This document shows positions 30,545-40,262 of a stretch of DNA of 64,000 nt, in pieces. Numbering within the stretch: position 1 is the first letter of the stretch; every line of letters starts with the position of its first letter. The translations under genes and the position numbers were made by a program. The notes beneath the pieces are model-generated. The model searched no databases and had not been told where the DNA came from. It was given only the letters and a program-made list of their open reading frames with translations. Origin of the DNA: Candidatus Altimarinota bacterium (GTDB lineage: Bacteria > Patescibacteriota > Gracilibacteria > BD1-5 > UBA2023); NCBI GenBank assembly GCA_028713325.1, contig JAQTON010000003.1, positions 1 to 64,000 of the forward strand, given 5' to 3'.

Positions 30545-31723
30545 ATGGAAATTCATGAACTTTTCGAAGCCTATTACGAGTGCCGTCGAAATAAGCGTGG
30601 CACCGCAAATGCGCTCGCATTTGAGCTTGACTACGAGTCGAGTCTTCTTGCTCTTTACACGGAAGTGCAGAATGGAACCTACCGTGTAGGGAAATCCATC
30701 GCTTTTATCGTGGATAAACCCGTCAAACGCGAGATATTCGCAGGCGATTTTCGCGACCGAGTCATTCATCATTACATTATTCGCAAGCTCAATCCCGTTT
30801 TCGAGAAGCTTTTCATTCATGACTCGTACAGCTGTCGAGTATGAAAAGGGACGCTTTTCGGAATACGGAGAATCGACCGATTCATACGACAGGCGACCGC
30901 TAACTACACGAAGGATGCGCATGTACTGAAGCTCGATATACAGGGCTTCTTCATGAATATCGACCGCACTATCCTTCTCTCCCAGATTCGAAACATCATC
31001 GACACGAAGTATTCGTCAGACGATGCCGAAGAGCTTTTCTGGCTCTGCACGAAGGTTGTGCAAAACGACCCGACGAAAAACTGTACGATTAAGGGCAGGA
31101 GAGAGGGTTGGGTCGGACTTCCGAGGTCTAAAAGCCTCTTTTTCTCGGCTCCTTGAGTCGGTCTTCCGATCGGCAATCTGACGAGCCAGATTTTCGCGAA
31201 CCTGTACCTTCATGAGCTCGATATATTCGTGAAAAAAGAGCTCAAGATTCGATACTACGGGAGGTATGTAGACGACTTCGTTCTCGTTCACGAGGATTCG
31301 GAATACCTCAAGGAATCCATCGTCTTGATCCGGACATTTTTGTCAGAGCACCTGAGGCTCGAACTCCACCCGAAAAAAATACATTTCCAGCATGCAAGCA
31401 AAGGCGTCGCTTTTCTCGGTGCGTACATCAAACCATGGAGGATCTATGTCGGAAAACGAATGAAGGGAAGTTTCTTCGAGACGATCGAGGAGATAAACCG
31501 TATGATTGTTGGAGATACGGGTATTTTACAGGACAGAAAAACACAAAAACTCTTTCTCTCCAATATCAACTCGTACCTTGGACTTATGCGACACTACGAC
31601 AGCTTTACTATTCGCAAAAAACTCCTCTTTTCTCTCCATGCCTCTTTCTGGAACCATTTCTATATCTCCGAGCAGTATCGGCTGGTCGTTGCGAAGACGA
31701 GAGAATGTTTCCGGGATACATAG
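30545..31723 (+). CDS. DGR reverse transcriptase (two UGA-Gly codons)
   Basis: With TGA at 30842 and 31154 read as glycine the frame is 392 residues. Reverse transcriptase blocks are in order: KLDIQGFFMNID with the first catalytic aspartate (about residue 131), GLPIGNLTSQIFANLYL (about 206-222) carrying the DGR-specific IGxxxSQ motif, and YVDD (241-244) with the other two catalytic aspartates. It would copy TR RNA with adenine-specific errors into cDNA that replaces VR. The glycine before VGLPIGN is a TGA codon, so the enzyme only works in a code-25 host. The ATG at 30545 is preferred over 30524 by homology. Confidence 0.96.
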
Positions 31724-31758
31724 AAGCGGGAATAACAAGGAAAGAGAAAAATATATTT

Positions 31759-32778
31759 TTACAACCCACACCCTTCCCCCTCCCACACTTCCACCATCGC
31801 TTCTTTCCCACGTTCGAGTTTCATATTTAAAAGCCCCGTATGCTCGCTTCGGATACACGAGAGCACATTATCTATATCTTCGAGACTCTCGACGGATACG
31901 AGCGATTTTCGGTATTCTTTGACTCCCGCAAATCCGTGAAGGTACTGGACGAGGTGTTTACGGCTCTCGAGAATCCCTTTTCGGCCTTTGTTTTCCACGA
32001 GAAGCTGTCCGTGTTCGTGCATGATGGCGAGGATTTCCCCAAGAGTGGGAATATATCCGCCCGGGAGAAAACACCAAGGATTGCCGAAGCTACTTCTCCC
32101 AATCATAAATCCGTCGAGATTTGCGAGTTTTTTTATTCCATCGTCATAATCGAGCACATCCCCGTTCCCGATGACCGGAATGGAGAGGTGTTTTTTGAGC
32201 TCATAGATTCCCGTCCAGTCAGCTGTTCCATCGAATGCCTGCTGGTAGGTTCGCCCGTGCACGGAGAGGAGGTTCGCCCCGGCATTCTGGAGTCAGAGTG
32301 CGAATGGGATGAGGTGTTCTTCCCAGTTGTTCCACCCGAGACGGGTTTTGACCGAGATGGGAATACTCACCGCTTTGCTCATCTCTTCGATGATCCGAAA
32401 GGCGGTGTCGGTATTAATCATGAGACTCGATCCATGTCCGCTCTTGACGACTTTTTTTGCGGGGCATCCCATATTGACATCCACTCCGGCAGCTCCCGCT
32501 TGTTCGATCAAAATAGCCGCTTTACGAAACATCTCCGGGTCTTTTCCAAATATCTGGATAATGAGCGGCTTTTCGCTTGCATCGTGCTTGAAAGCAGATT
32601 GTTGGAGTTGTTTCGAGTGGACAAGTCCGTCCGCACTGTAGAACTCGGAAAAGCATACGGTACGCGGAGCTATTTTTTTTACTATCTGCCGATAGGGACT
32701 GTCGGTGTATCCGTCCATGGGTGCAAGAGCAGAGATGGGGCCTTGTTTTGCAAGATCGGACCAGAAGGATTTTGACAT
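31759..32778 (-). CDS. dus: tRNA-dihydrouridine synthase (UGA read as Gly)
   Basis: The 339-residue flavoenzyme reduces uridines in the tRNA D-loop. Family features are APMDGYTDSPYRQI (residues 18-31), EFYSADGLV, DVNMGCPAKKVVKSGHGSSL with the catalytic cysteine (about residue 100), KTRLGW, SVHGRTYQQAF and GNGDV, then MIGRSSFGNPW. One TGA (32293) is glycine in PFALGLQNAGAN. It converges on the DGR reverse transcriptase with only 35 bases between stops, which marks the right edge of the DGR locus. Confidence 0.94.
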
Positions 32779-32933
32779 AGGAGAAGGGTTCGGGAACTTA
32801 GAATTTAAAATGAGAGACTCTTTTCGTCAAGTGAAAATAAATGGAAATATTTGGAGAATCCTTCATAGGTGTGGTAGTATATGGATATCGGGGAAAAACT
32901 CAACCCTTCTTATCAAATAAATACAGCTATCTC

Positions 32934-33455
32934 ATGGAAATGAATAAAGAGAAAACCTCTATCCGGGAAATCAAACAAATGGCGAAGAAAAATCTCCAGT
33001 CCATATACTCTTTCCCAAAAACGATTAATTCCCTCGGAATCATCGCTATTAAGGATCCGGAGAAGCGAAAGTTTGTTCTCGAAGGAATTGCCGCCATCGG
33101 ACTTGGGGCTCTTGTTATCGGTGGGGGGAGCTCAGACATCATGAATATTATCTCCGTTGAAAAGGTTTCTCAAAACGAACTTGTCGGGTTTGATTTTTTT
33201 ATCTTTGATAACGAGCACGAAGGAATCGATGTTATTCAGTATATGAAGGCGGGAATCACTCCTATTATGCCCGAAAAGAATGTATTCTCCGGGATGCTTC
33301 GGGAATTTAATCCGATGAAGTTTGAGGGAAACGGTTTTTTCTGGAATTCTGACAGCCCGTATTGCATCTTTCAAAAAGTAGTTGCTTATACCGAAAACAT
33401 CAAATTTCCAGAAGACAGAAGGGTGCTTCTGAAAAATATCACTGCAACGTTTTAA
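32934..33455 (+). CDS. Hypothetical protein
   Basis: The 173-residue frame beginning MEMNKEKTSIREIKQMAK has an alpha/beta pattern with KFVLEGIAAIGLGALVIGGG (about 40-60), FDFFIFDNEHEGID and KAGITPIMP, which loosely recalls the C-terminal half of a GT-B glycosyltransferase or a Rossmann-like domain, but no catalytic residues stand out. An alternative start at 32841 would add 31 residues; the ATG at 32934 or 32940 gives a more natural N-terminus. A strong terminator follows. No function assigned. Confidence 0.7.
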   Translation: MEMNKEKTSIREIKQMAKKNLQSIYSFPKTINSLGIIAIKDPEKRKFVLEGIAAIGLGALVIGGGSSDIMNIISVEKVSQNELVGFDFFIFDNEHEGIDVIQYMKAGITPIMPEKNVFSGMLREFNPMKFEGNGFFWNSDSPYCIFQKVVAYTENIKFPEDRRVLLKNITATF

Positions 33456-33492
33456 AAAAATACCATCCCGAGTCCTCGGGATGGTATTTTTT
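33454..33492. terminator. Bidirectional Rho-independent terminator
   Basis: AAAAAATACCATCCCGAG/CTCGGGATGGTATTTTTT palindrome between convergent genes. Confidence 0.9.
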
Positions 33493-34108
33493 AGGATTCT
33501 TTTTCTTTGAGGAGAGCTTTTTTATCATCAATATTTTCCTGTTCTTCTTTATTTCCTTTTTCTGCAACCTTTTCTATGGGTATCTTTTTTTCTTTTGTTA
33601 TTGGCTTCTCTCGGATAATCTTTTTTTCTCCGCAATACGGACAGAGGGCCCAATCGGTGTGGATTTTTTTCTTGCAGGAGGGACACGAGATGGTGAGCTC
33701 GAACGCACATTTTGGACAGAATTTGAAATCTCGAGACACTGTATGCTTACACGCAGGACAGTGGTAGAACTCTTCTAGGTCATCCGTTTCGGTGGATTCT
33801 TCCAACTCCTCTTCCTCGTAATATTGTTCAAAAATAGTCGTTCGGGGACGAATGAGAAGATAGATGGGAAGTCCAAAGATAGGCGTAAAAAAGAGGATAA
33901 TAAAAATAGAGAAGGCCTGAACGAGAATATTGGTTGTACGGTTCGTGATATCCTTGATAACCCAAATGATGAAAGCCCCCCAGATGATGAAAAAATATCC
34001 GAGCACGAGCTTGATTCCGAGATCGAGACTCATGTTGGAAGATATGACAGAGAATGTTCCGACGAAAAACGTACGAATTGTTTCCATGAGAGAGAAAAGA
34101 GTATCCAT
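33491..34108 (-). CDS. Two-helix membrane protein with double zinc ribbon
   Basis: The 205-residue protein has two membrane segments (GIKLVLGYFFIIWGAFIIWV and VQAFSIFIILFFTPIFGLPI), an acidic linker, and a C-terminal double zinc ribbon: CPAC-x12-CPKC and CPSC-x12-CPYC, then a lysine/glutamate tail. Such proteins are common in Gram-positive-type and CPR genomes but their role is not known; zinc ribbons often mediate protein or nucleic acid contacts in the cytoplasm. The start could also be the ATG at 34147, 13 codons upstream. Confidence 0.8.
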   Translation of the reverse strand: MDTLFSLMETIRTFFVGTFSVISSNMSLDLGIKLVLGYFFIIWGAFIIWVIKDITNRTTNILVQAFSIFIILFFTPIFGLPIYLLIRPRTTIFEQYYEEEELEESTETDDLEEFYHCPACKHTVSRDFKFCPKCAFELTISCPSCKKKIHTDWALCPYCGEKKIIREKPITKEKKIPIEKVAEKGNKEEQENIDDKKALLKEKES

Positions 34109-34160
34109 AAAAAGAGAAAGGTAAGGGGAATTATTTACTGAATTCAAATAAATAAAATTT

Positions 34161-34538
34161 TTAATTTTCGCTGATACTCTGTATCATGAACTCGAAGAGT
34201 ACGGTTATAATAAAAAGCAGTCCTCCGGTTTTGAGATTCAATACTCAAAGAGAATAAAAAATCACAAGTCAGAGAATTCCCAGAGCAAGAAGTACTCACT
34301 GTCTCAGAGACGAATGGATAGTGGATATATAGACATTTCCCCGATAATAGAGCTTCTTGAAAAGATAGAGAGCAAGGGTAAAAAAGGAACTCCCTGCCAG
34401 AAAGCAGGCGATGCCCATGATGGTAATCCCCACCAACATGTTGTTTTCCAGGTTCATATAGAAAAAGAGGAGCAGCACTGAGGTTATGCTGGAGAGGAAA
34501 ATGATGAAAATCGTGAGCAGGTAGATGTTTTTTTTCAT
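34161..34538 (-). CDS. Small four-helix membrane protein (three UGA-Gly codons)
   Basis: Reading TGA at 34296, 34269 and 34245 as glycine extends the frame from 80 to 125 residues and adds two more hydrophobic segments (GVLLALGILGLVIFYSLGVL and GGLLFIITVLFEFMI). With the first two (YLLTIFIIFLSSITSVLLLF, VGITIMGIACFLAGSSFF) this gives four membrane helices. The N-terminus MKKN and the absence of polar motifs give no hint of function. It lies just upstream of the zinc-ribbon gene on the same strand. Confidence 0.7.
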
Positions 34539-34567
34539 AATAACAATACGGTTTTTATGTGTATAAT

Positions 34568-34689
34568 ATTTTCAGAATATATCTTTTCTCCGACCCCACA
34601 AGGGGGAGCTTTAGCTTTCCTGCGGAACTCGTCTCTTATTGATGACTCAAACAGTCCTCGGTCGTGCTCGAAAAATATATTCTGAAAAT
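34568..34689. repeat. MITE-like element or structured RNA with perfect 15-bp inverted ends
   Basis: ATTTTCAGAATATAT (34568-34582) is repeated exactly in inverse at 34675-34689. The 92 bases inside hold further short pairings (CCCCACAAGGGGG, GAGCTTTAGCTTTC). It fills the gap between a membrane protein gene and rluB and resembles the extra module in repeat copy A. Confidence 0.65.
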
Positions 34690-34708
34690 TATAGATGTTT
34701 TTTCTGGT

Positions 34709-35434
34709 TTAAATCCCCAACTTCTTAAAAAGACCGTCCAATTCTGCCTTGTTCAATGGTTTATATTCCCCTTCTTCCAGATCTCCGAGCAGGATATTCT
34801 CTATGCGGATTCGTTTCAGTTTCTTCACCGTATGTCCCACCGATTCGACCATACGGCGGATTTGGCGATTCCGTCCTTCGGTGAGGACGATGGCAAATTT
34901 CCCGGAGCTGAGCCGTGTAATTTCTGCCGGTTTTGTCATCTTCCCGAGTACCATAACCCCCCGCCTCATGTCTTCGAGAGCCTCATCCTCGATGCGACCG
35001 TAAACTTCCACGGCATACTCTTTTTCGTGTTCATATCGCGGATGCATGAGATAGTTGGAGAGTCGTCCATCGTTCGTGAGAAGAATAAGCCCAGTCGTTT
35101 CCTTGTCCAATCGTCCGATGGGGAAAACACGCTCGGGAATATCCACAACGTCGAGGATGGAAGACTCTCCGTCCTGCTTACAGGTCGTAATAATGTCGCG
35201 GGGCTTATTGAGTTTATAATATACGAGCTCGCTTCGCTCCTCAATAATCTTATCATTGATGATGATCTCATCCACCTCCGGATTCACAGATTGCCCAAGA
35301 GTAGCCTTTTCTCCGTTCACCAAAACAAGCCCGCGAGTGATGTATTCCTCGGCTTTTCTTCGGGAACATACTCCCGCTTGACTCATATATTTTTGGAGAC
35401 GCATAATCTCTCCTGTTTCATTTGATTGACTCAT
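34709..35434 (-). CDS. rluB: RluB/RsuA-family rRNA pseudouridine synthase
   Basis: The 241-residue protein carries an N-terminal S4 RNA-binding domain (RLQKYMSQAGVCSRRKAEEYI) and the RsuA-type catalytic domain with the aspartate in FPIGRLDKETTGLILLTNDG (about residue 111) and the C-terminal EGRNRQIRRMVESVGHTVKKL. It converts uridine to pseudouridine in ribosomal RNA; RluB (23S) is the nearest type, though RluE/F/RsuA share these motifs. Starts at 35434 or 35404 are both possible. The tRNA genes begin about 135 bases upstream in the opposite sense. Confidence 0.9.
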   Translation of the reverse strand: MSQSNETGEIMRLQKYMSQAGVCSRRKAEEYITRGLVLVNGEKATLGQSVNPEVDEIIINDKIIEERSELVYYKLNKPRDIITTCKQDGESSILDVVDIPERVFPIGRLDKETTGLILLTNDGRLSNYLMHPRYEHEKEYAVEVYGRIEDEALEDMRRGVMVLGKMTKPAEITRLSSGKFAIVLTEGRNRQIRRMVESVGHTVKKLKRIRIENILLGDLEEGEYKPLNKAELDGLFKKLGI

Positions 35435-35568
35435 TGTTTGTGATGTTTGAAAATATATGAGAGATAATATGAAAAAAGAACTTAAAAGCAAGTGCCTTCT
35501 TTCCAAAAATTTTTTGACAATGGAGGCTTTTTCCATACAATGCTCCCGCTTCGATAAGAAAGCTTTGC

Positions 35569-35656
35569 GGAGGGATGGCAGAGTGGTCGATTGCACCGGT
35601 CTTGAAAACCGGCAGGATGAAAGTCCTCCAGAGTTCGAATCTCTGTTCCTCCGCCA
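35569..35656 (+). tRNA. tRNA-Ser (anticodon UGA)
   Basis: Acceptor GGAGGGA pairs with TTCCTCC, discriminator G, CCA encoded. Anticodon stem CCGGT/ACCGG has loop CTTGAAA with anticodon TGA. The long variable arm typical of serine tRNAs is present. It reads UCA serine codons and is distinct from the tRNA-Gly(UCA) that code 25 requires. Confidence 0.94.
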
Positions 35657-35752
35657 TTATAAATATGTTTTTTACAAACTTAGAACTTAGAACTTAGTGC
35701 TTAGAAATAATCCTAAGAACTAATGATAGGGGCTAAGTTTTTCTTTTTTTCT

Positions 35753-35845
35753 GGTGGGTTACTCAAGTGGCTGAAGAGGCGGGTTTGCTAAACCTGTAGG
35801 ACGCCGTAAGGTGTCGCGAGAGTTCGAATCTCTCACCCACCACCA
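35753..35845 (+). tRNA. tRNA-Ser (anticodon GCU)
   Basis: Acceptor GGTGGGT pairs with ACCCACC, CCA encoded; anticodon loop TTGCTAA gives GCT; the long variable arm (GGACGCCGTAAGGTGTCG) fits serine. The discriminator is A, whereas most bacterial serine tRNAs have G. Confidence 0.93.
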
Positions 35846-35865
35846 TTTTTTCAATAAATCCCTTT

Positions 35866-35941
35866 GGGCCTATAGCTCAGTGGTTAGAGCAGTCGGCTCA
35901 TAACCGATTGGTCCCTGGTTCAATCCCAGGTGGGCCCACCA
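35866..35941 (+). tRNA. tRNA-Met (anticodon CAU; elongator or lysidine-modified Ile)
   Basis: Acceptor GGGCCTA/TGGGCCC, D arm GCTCAGTGGTTAGAGC, anticodon loop CTCATAA, T arm CCTGGTTCAATCCCAGG, CCA encoded. The first pair is matched, so it is not the initiator. Elongator Met and Ile2(CAU) cannot be told apart with certainty by eye. Confidence 0.93.
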
Positions 35942-35957
35942 TTAAGGTATAATCAAT

Positions 35958-35991
35958 AAAAAAATCCTCTCCGGTTGGAGAGGATTTTTTT
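35958..35991 (+). terminator. Rho-independent terminator after the tRNA group
   Basis: AAAATCCTCTCC/GGAGAGGATTTT stem with T run, 17 bases past the last tRNA. Confidence 0.88.
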
Positions 35992-36017
35992 ATTGGGCTA
36001 GCTTTAGTGCCGATAAG

Positions 36018-36057
36018 AAAAAAAGAGCTTCCCGAATACTTGGGGTGCTCTTTTTTT
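36018..36057. terminator. Terminator of typA (minus) region
   Basis: AAAAAAAGAGC ... GCTCTTTTTTT stem with inner TCCC/GGGG pairing directly after the typA stop on the minus strand. Confidence 0.8.
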
Positions 36058-36062
36058 GTAAA

Positions 36063-37862
36063 CTATGCTTTTCCTCCTCGTTTTCGTTCTGTTTCTGTCA
36101 AGAATTTCTTTCGGATTCGGAGAGTAGAAGGAGTTACTTCTACATACTCGTCTGACCCGATATAATCGAGACAATCTTCGAGAGTCATCTTTCGGATGGG
36201 AGTGAGACGAACTGCCTCATCCGTTCCGGAAGCACGCATATTGGTGAGTTGTTTGTTCTTGGTTGGGTTGACGATCAAGTCACCTCCCTTGAGGTGCTCT
36301 CCGATAACCATACCTTCGTATACTTCTGTTGTCGGTTCGATGAGGATTGGTCCTCGTTCTTCGAGCTTCCAGAGAGAATATGCCATAGCAGTTCCAGGAA
36401 ATCCAGAGATCATAGATCCCACTTCACGTTTCTCGATAGCTCCCTTGTATTCATCGTACTTGGAGAATGAGCTGTACATGATACCTTCTCCCTTTGTATC
36501 AACCGTGAATATGGATCGGAATCCAAGGAGTCCACGAGTTGGAACTTCAAATTCCATAGAAGTGATTCCGTTCTCTGTCTTCATATCAGTCATAAGTCCT
36601 TTTCGTTTTCCGAGGTGCTCGATGATAGTTCCGGAACATTCTTCCGGTACCCAGATTACCACGTTCTCCATAGGTTCCATCTTCTTTCCTGCTACTTCAT
36701 GGAAGATTACCTGCGGAGCTCCTACTTGGAGTTCGAATCCTTCACGACGCATCGTTTCGATAAGAACCGAGAGATGGAGTTCTCCACGTCCGGATACGAT
36801 GTATCCATTTCCTTCAGAATCGAGGTCTACTTTGAGACCTACATTCATCTCGAGTTCTTTCTCAAGACGATCTCGGATATTTCGAGATGTAACGTATTTT
36901 CCTTCTCTTCCAGCAAATGGAGAACTATTTACCATGAACTCCATCTTCAAAGTCGGTTCATCGATGGTGATAGGTGCCATAGGCTCCGCATCTGGTACAG
37001 AAGAAACTGTTTCTCCTACGTAGATGTCTGGGATACCAGCAAGAGTGATGATATCACCTGCCTCCGCTTCTGCAACTTCTACCTTTCGAAGACCGAGAGT
37101 GGTGAATACTTTACTTACTTTTCCAGTTCGTCGTACTCCATCGTTTCCTATAATAGTAACGGTTTGTCCTACTTTCGCTTTTCCTTCATATACACGTCCG
37201 ATACCCATACGTCCGAGGTAATTATCGTACGCGAGGTTGGCAATCTGCATCTTGAATGGTTTTTCTGTGTCATTCGCTGCTGCTGGAACCTTGTCGAGGA
37301 CGAGGTCGAAGAGAGGAGTGATGTCTTTCTTCTCATCCTTGAGGTCGAGAATGGCAACTCCATCACGGGCGATAGCATAGATAACATTGAAATCGAGTTG
37401 TTCGTCTGTTGCTCCGAGTTGTACGAAGAGGTCGAAAAGCATATCGATAACTTCTGCCGGACGAGAAGTCGGTTTGTCGATCTTGTTGATAACAACAATA
37501 GGCTTGAGTCCGTGTTCAAGAGCTTTCTTGAGTACGAATTTCGTCTGAGGCATCGGACCTTCGTACGCATCAACGACAAGGAGAACACTATCTACCATTC
37601 GGAGAACACGCTCTACTTCAGAACCGAAATCGGCATGCCCTGGGGTATCCACGATATTAATCTTCGTTCCCTTGTATTCAATGGCGGTATTTTTCGCGTA
37701 GATGGTAATTCCACGCTCTCTTTCCTGATCATTTGAATCCATGACGCAAGTAGCTACCTGCTCGTGGCTGTTAAATGCACCACCCTGTTTCAAAAGAGCA
37801 TCTACAAGGGTAGTCTTCCCGTGATCTACATGGGCGATAATGGCTATATTTCTGTATTGCAT
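36063..37862 (-). CDS. typA: Ribosome-associated GTPase TypA/BipA
   Basis: The 599-residue translational GTPase has G1 AHVDHGKTT (residues 10-18), the switch GITIYAKN, G3 DTPGHADFG (about 72-80) and G4 NKID (about 126), then the EF-G-like domains and the BipA-specific C-terminal domain ([19 protein letters not shown] and [15 protein letters not shown]). It binds ribosomes and helps assembly of the 50S subunit under stress. There is no in-frame TGA at all in its 1800 bases, in contrast to many neighbours. A T-rich leader without Shine-Dalgarno precedes the ATG. Confidence 0.97.
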   Translation of the reverse strand: MQYRNIAIIAHVDHGKTTLVDALLKQGGAFNSHEQVATCVMDSNDQERERGITIYAKNTAIEYKGTKINIVDTPGHADFGSEVERVLRMVDSVLLVVDAYEGPMPQTKFVLKKALEHGLKPIVVINKIDKPTSRPAEVIDMLFDLFVQLGATDEQLDFNVIYAIARDGVAILDLKDEKKDITPLFDLVLDKVPAAANDTEKPFKMQIANLAYDNYLGRMGIGRVYEGKAKVGQTVTIIGNDGVRRTGKVSKVFTTLGLRKVEVAEAEAGDIITLAGIPDIYVGETVSSVPDAEPMAPITIDEPTLKMEFMVNSSPFAGREGKYVTSRNIRDRLEKELEMNVGLKVDLDSEGNGYIVSGRGELHLSVLIETMRREGFELQVGAPQVIFHEVAGKKMEPMENVVIWVPEECSGTIIEHLGKRKGLMTDMKTENGITSMEFEVPTRGLLGFRSIFTVDTKGEGIMYSSFSKYDEYKGAIEKREVGSMISGFPGTAMAYSLWKLEERGPILIEPTTEVYEGMVIGEHLKGGDLIVNPTKNKQLTNMRASGTDEAVRLTPIRKMTLEDCLDYIGSDEYVEVTPSTLRIRKKFLTETERKRGGKA

Positions 37863-38005
37863 AAAAAAAGAAAAATTATAAATATGATAAGACTCCGTAC
37901 CAAAAAAGGAACCGAAAAATCGGTTTTACTTAAAAAGTTGACCGCAGTATATAGAGAAATGAGAAAAAGTAAAAAGATTTTAACTCTTTTATTCTTCTAA
38001 TTTTC

Positions 38006-40258
38006 TCAAATAATAAGTTTTATTATATCTTCATTTGAGACAATGGAGTATGTTCCAACTTTGCTTGAACGAAGTTTTTCAAATTCCGGAAATTTTTTGG
38101 AAAGGGGAGAGAAAACATCTTCAGAAATAAAAGCATTGGCCAATATAAAAGATGTATTTTTTTCATCAATAACGCTACGAGCAAAAGGAATGCGTAAATC
38201 CGTTTTTTTGAAAGATGCTTGAAAAAACAAATCTATCCAATCTTTTACTTTTCAGATTTCTTGAACGGCAATATCCTCGCAAGTTTCATTATAAGAATGG
38301 GTATTGTTTCCTTGATGATAATCATTTGCATAAGCAATGTTTGTTCTTCGGCCGATTTCTTCTTTTGCTTTTGATACAAATCTCTGAAGAACATTTATGT
38401 CAGAACAGAGCATACTGGATTGGAGTCCACCATAAATATGTGAATCATTCATTCCCCCGAGGATTTTTGAAAAGAAAAATGTCCCCTCCATAATAGTCGT
38501 ATTATTGAGACTGTTGGGATAAACAACGGATTTATTTGCCGCTCCATCCAAAAAAATAGAGCTACTGGCACCTCAAATAAATTCCGCTTTTCTGAGGGTG
38601 TTTCCATAAAACCTTCTTTTGCTCAATGCGTTATTGATACACATCGCCTTGTGGAGGGAATCCTGTTGATTGAGATAGACTCTTTGTTGACGATCAACAG
38701 TGAGTGTATGAGAAAAACAATGAGGTCCAAAAAACAGTCATTCCGCAAGACTCTGTCCCTCCCAGGTAGCATTTTCACCAATTTTTCTATGAGCGTCCGC
38801 TATAAATACGGAAGCATAACCAGCATCTTTAAAATGAGCATTTTGGAGTCCGGAAAGGACAAAAGCTCTGCCAAACCCTTCGTCAAAAGAAGCTTTTTCT
38901 AAACCGCGAAATACAAATGCTCCGTTGAAACTATTTTTGGACTGAGTGCCATAAAGTACAGCATCGTCTTTTTGTGTTGAGTGAGCCGATCCAACTATCA
39001 AACTTAGTCCTGAATCATTCCAGTGGGAATATCTTCCTCCGATTGTAAATTCTCCACGAAAAAATGAATTTTTTTCAATGGTAGAACATCAAAGTGCTCC
39101 CGGTGTAGATTTTTTCAGTGCTCCCGGCATGAAAGCATCCATATCATCCGGATGATGATAAGAATAGGAAGTGGTCGGTCTTTTTAAAACTCGCCCATAG
39201 GCACATGAATTTTCTATCCAGGCATATGCTCCAGAGTTATCGTGAAAAGTGACAGAGAGCCTTTCCTTGTTTCTGGAATACCAATTCATCTCCTCTTTTG
39301 CATTGAGTGTATTGCGAAAGTGTCAGAACTGCCCAGCTTTGTGGTGAAAATGTAAATTGGACATCCCGATATCCCCTTCGATTCTGGAAAACCAGAGTTG
39401 TGATTTCATGATATTTTTTCCAGAAAAAAGAATGGCTGCATTTTTCGCAGTAATACGCAAACCAAAGCCAGAAAAAATATCTCACTCCAATCAAAGTCTT
39501 ACAAATTCCGGACGTGGATTATTCTCTAATTCCGAGATGCTGTATATCAATGTTCCGATAAAACCTTTTGCCGGATTGTTTCATGAAATAACAGAGGATT
39601 CCCCGTCGATATTGCCATATGTCTTAACAAGAACACCCATTGCTTTCTTTTGATCCTCTTGTTTTAGAGACTGATAACGGGAGAGAAGAGAGAAATAAAA
39701 CACGTCGAACCGTTCTGTGCGTATTTTTACACCACTTTTTTCGCTCTGGATATTCGCTCTGTTCGAACCCGTAATGAGTTCTAAAAAAAAGTATAGTGCT
39801 GCTTTTATCTCTGTCGGATCAGAAAAAAGCATCGTGAAAAAATGATCTGAAATATGGGTCGCGTGAAAATCCATTCTTTCAGAAAAATTTTCCCTGTCGT
39901 TTTGTATTTTTGAAAGATTTTCTGTGAATTTCGGTGATTCTATGAATGCACGATAATCCTCCGTAAATCAACGGACTCCTCCTCCCGCAATAACCGACTG
40001 TACATTGTGGGCGGTTTTTATCTGTACCTTCTCCATCTGTCCCCTTTCGCTCGATGGAGTCTCTGAATCAGCCCTCTTTATAAAAAGAGGCTGAGTTATG
40101 AGGGTGTGGAGCTTGCGGAACATATATATCGCATGAATACCAAATAATGGCTTCCATTCTATCTCATTTGTGCGAGAAAAGCAAAGAATCTCAGATGGAA
40201 TGTTTCGTCATCAAATGAAAAACCCCGAATTACGTAGATAATTTGGGAATTTTATCAT
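38006..40258 (-). CDS. Large unknown protein with at least eleven UGA-Gly codons
   Basis: Reading TGA as glycine joins several fragments into one 750-residue frame beginning MIKFPNYLRNSGFFIGG. No signal peptide or membrane segment is visible. The N-terminal 250 residues are mostly helical; residues about 300-600 are rich in short strands with repeated patterns such as FNGAFVFRGLEKASF and GFGRAFVLSGLQNAHF, about 20 residues apart, which suggest a beta-solenoid; the C-terminus is mixed. The gene starts four bases after the peroxiredoxin stop on the same strand, so both are likely co-transcribed. I do not recognise the family. A standard-code annotation would call it a degraded pseudogene, but the frame is intact. 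Confidence 0.75.
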
Positions 40259-40262
40259 TTTT

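Noticed and set aside
34568-34689. Insertion sequence
   Set aside because: No transposase frame inside and no clear target-site duplication by eye.
38006-40258. Pseudogene with many stops
   Set aside because: All interruptions are TGA, the frame is otherwise open, and TGA is glycine elsewhere in the window.
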